Of a DNA stretch of 64,000 nucleotides, positions 62,504 through 64,000 are shown piece after piece. Within the stretch, counting starts at the first letter, position 1, and each line of letters opens with the position of its first letter. Source of the stretch: SR-FBR-E99 sp963732365 (GTDB lineage Bacteria; Bacteroidota; Bacteroidia; Bacteroidales; VadinHA17); assembly GCA_963732365.1 (NCBI GenBank), contig CAVSZC010000008.1, positions 62,001 to 126,000 on the forward strand, given 5' to 3'. The position numbers and the translations under genes are program-made. Under the pieces are notes generated by a model. It ran no database searches and was not told the DNA's origin. It worked only from the letters and a program-made list of their open reading frames with translations.

Positions 62504-63151
62504 TTATAGATTTCTAAGTTGATCAACTGTAATATGCCTCATGTCAGGTATGACGATATCCGCCCTTTTAAGCAACACGGGGTCTCCCACACCAACACAC
62601 TTCATCCCTCCGGCAACGGCTGCCTCGATACCTGCCTGTGCATCCTCGAATACCACGCACTGTGACGGATGAAGATTCATCTCTTCCGCCCCCCTGACAA
62701 ATACTTCGGGGTCAGGCTTGGCCTTGTGTATTTTGTTTCCGTCAACAATAACGTCGAAATAACTGCGAAGCCTGATGCCGTCAAGTATTGTCCCGGCATT
62801 TCTGCTTGCAGAGCCTATGGCTGTTTGTATCCCTTCCTTCCTCAATAGTTCAAGGAACTCAACACTCCCCGGGAGTATCTCATCAGGCGTCATGTCAGAG
62901 ATGTATTCCACATACCACCTGTTTTTCCTCTCTGCCAGCTCATGCTTTCTTTCGTCCCTGACCTTTATCCCTCCCACCCTCAGAAGTATCTCAAGCGAGG
63001 CCATGCGGCTGACACCCTTGAGTGCCTCGTTATGCTCCTCGCTGAATTCAAATCCCAGCTCGGCGGCAAGGCGCTTCCATGCAAGGTAGTGGTACTTTGC
63101 CGTGTCAACGATAACGCCGTCGAGGTCAAAAATGCATCCCTTAAGTTCCAT
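62504..63151 (-). CDS. pgmB: beta-phosphoglucomutase
   Basis: This 215-residue HAD-superfamily enzyme converts beta-glucose 1-phosphate, made by the adjacent GH65 phosphorylase, to glucose 6-phosphate. Motif I FDLDGVIVDT has nucleophile Asp9 and acid/base Asp11; the cap has the LKGVSRMASLEILL substrate loop; motif II IGSAS, the Lys in KAKPDPEVF, and motif IV FEDAQAGIEAA are all intact. Length is usual. It lies three bases after the MFS stop codon and six bases before the GH65 start. Confidence 0.96.
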   Translation of the reverse strand: MELKGCIFDLDGVIVDTAKYHYLAWKRLAAELGFEFSEEHNEALKGVSRMASLEILLRVGGIKVRDERKHELAERKNRWYVEYISDMTPDEILPGSVEFLELLRKEGIQTAIGSASRNAGTILDGIRLRSYFDVIVDGNKIHKAKPDPEVFVRGAEEMNLHPSQCVVFEDAQAGIEAAVAGGMKCVGVGDPVLLKRADIVIPDMRHITVDQLRNL

Positions 63152-63153
63152 AG

Positions 63154-64000
63154 CTACCGTATGTCGTCAACATCCCTGACAAATATCACCGTCGCTGCTG
63201 CTATCATCATCGAGACTCCGCCGGCAATAAGTGCATTCATAGTATTGCCGTCAAAGAGATGTCTCACCATACTGCCGAGTATGCTCGCCGCAAGTATCTG
63301 GGGTATCACGATGAAGAAGTTGAAGATGCCCATGAATACTCCCATCTTGTTCTGAGGAAGTGAACCTGTCAGGATGGCGTAAGGCATCGAGAGGATGCTT
63401 GCCCATGCCATCCCTATGCCGAGCATGGGTAGTATCAGCAGCTGTGGTGATCCTATGAGGCTTATCGAGATAAGGCTTATCCCGCCTGCTGCAAGGCTGA
63501 TTGAGTGGGTTATCTTCCTGCTGGTCACCTTTGCCAGTACAGGAAGGAGAAATGCAACCACGGCAGCAAACCCGTTATATACCGCGAACAGAACGCCCAC
63601 CCAGTTAGCCCCCTTGTTATAGAGCTCTGTGGAGGTGTCACTGGTGCCGTATACCTGTGAGGTGACGGCCGAGGTGGTGTATATCCACATGGCGAACAGG
63701 GCAAACCATGAGAAGAACTGCACCACGGCCAGCTGTCCCATTGTGGGCGGCATGTTCTTCAGGTCGGTAAGGATGGAGTTGAGGCCGTTATCCTTTTTCC
63801 CGGCTGACTGCAGAGCGCCTGCAAGCAGGTGCAGGAGACCAAACAGCGTCAGTCCCCCTCCGAGGATATAGAGCTCTTTTTCAATGTTCATACGCGAGAG
63901 CACGAACGTCAGCACGGCACCTGCCGCTAGCCAGATGATACCCGGCCGGTAGAAATTCACCGTTCTCTGGGCCCTGAGCTCTGTGCCCTGTGCTCCATGT
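63154..64000 (-). CDS. MFS sugar transporter (5' end beyond window)
   Basis: The frame is open through the window edge, so the N-terminal part is missing; a GTG at 63960 is not the start. The 282 visible codons contain about eight transmembrane helices (VQFFSWFALFAMWIY, GVLFAVYNGFAAVVAFLLP, LLILPMLGIGMAWASIL, MGVFMGIFNFFIVIPQILAASIL). The helix FSWFALFAMWIYTT and the ASILSMPYAILTGSLP segment match the maltose/sucrose type (SLC45-like) family found beside GH65 genes. It would bring maltose across the inner membrane in symport with protons. First visible gene of the leftward maltose operon. Confidence 0.92.
   Translation of the reverse strand, partial: HGAQGTELRAQRTVNFYRPGIIWLAAGAVLTFVLSRMNIEKELYILGGGLTLFGLLHLLAGALQSAGKKDNGLNSILTDLKNMPPTMGQLAVVQFFSWFALFAMWIYTTSAVTSQVYGTSDTSTELYNKGANWVGVLFAVYNGFAAVVAFLLPVLAKVTSRKITHSISLAAGGISLISISLIGSPQLLILPMLGIGMAWASILSMPYAILTGSLPQNKMGVFMGIFNFFIVIPQILAASILGSMVRHLFDGNTMNALIAGGVSMMIAAATVIFVRDVDDIR

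Overview
This 64 kb window comes from the chromosome of a Bacteroidota bacterium, most likely a Bacteroidales/Marinilabiliales-type polysaccharide degrader. The grounds are two SusC/SusD pairs, a SusE-type lipoprotein, many lipobox lipoproteins, a C-terminal type IX secretion sorting domain, and several promoters of the Bacteroidota type (TTTG, 19-20 bp, TAnnTTTG). Most genes lack a Shine-Dalgarno sequence.

Region 1 (1-1.7 kb) holds the start of an ABCG-like ATPase with a TerB-like N-terminal region and a 34-residue membrane peptide. Region 2 (1.7-15.9 kb, all + strand) is a pectin utilisation locus: SusC, SusD, a surface lipoprotein with Fn3 and DUF4957/DUF5123-like parts, GH43, a CE12 rhamnogalacturonan acetylesterase, a GH28 polygalacturonase, a PL1 pectate lyase, and an uncharacterised two-part protein with a GHSGGG esterase motif. 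Together they would bind, deacetylate and cut homogalacturonan/rhamnogalacturonan at the cell surface and in the periplasm. No regulator for it is visible here.

Region 3 (15.9-31 kb) is accessory sequence: hairpin-rich repeats, a D-aminoacylase-like amidohydrolase lacking the HxH motif, an HdeD-like membrane protein, a secreted EEP-fold hydrolase, a class V aminotransferase-like protein, NTF2-like proteins, a decayed lipoprotein gene, two paralogous Cys-rich mini-lipoproteins, a phosphoesterase/PQQ-propeller fusion, a FISUMP lipoprotein, a beta-barrel protein with a hexanucleotide repeat, a glucosaminidase, a nitroreductase, a multi-branched inverted-repeat element and tRNA-Ala.

Region 4 (31-45.8 kb) is mostly housekeeping: a TonB-family protein, hflX, asd, a large lamin-tail secreted protein carrying an in-frame repeat insertion, purine nucleoside phosphorylase, lpxK, sppA, folK, radC, rpsT, tRNA-Glu, a ZIP transporter and an MBL-fold hydrolase.

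Region 5 (45.8-64 kb) is an alpha-glucan locus. A LacI-type regulator is divergent from SusC-SusD-SusE, with a palindromic candidate operator between them. A GH53 endo-galactanase and a T9SS-exported GH13 amylase broken by a frameshift follow. A convergent operon encodes two GH13 enzymes, a GH65 maltose phosphorylase, beta-phosphoglucomutase and an MFS transporter that runs off the window. The inferred pathway is surface amylolysis, SusCD uptake, periplasmic GH13 trimming, MFS import, then phosphorolysis by GH65 and PgmB to glucose 6-phosphate. The galactanase is out of place in this scheme and is one of the more interesting points of the window.
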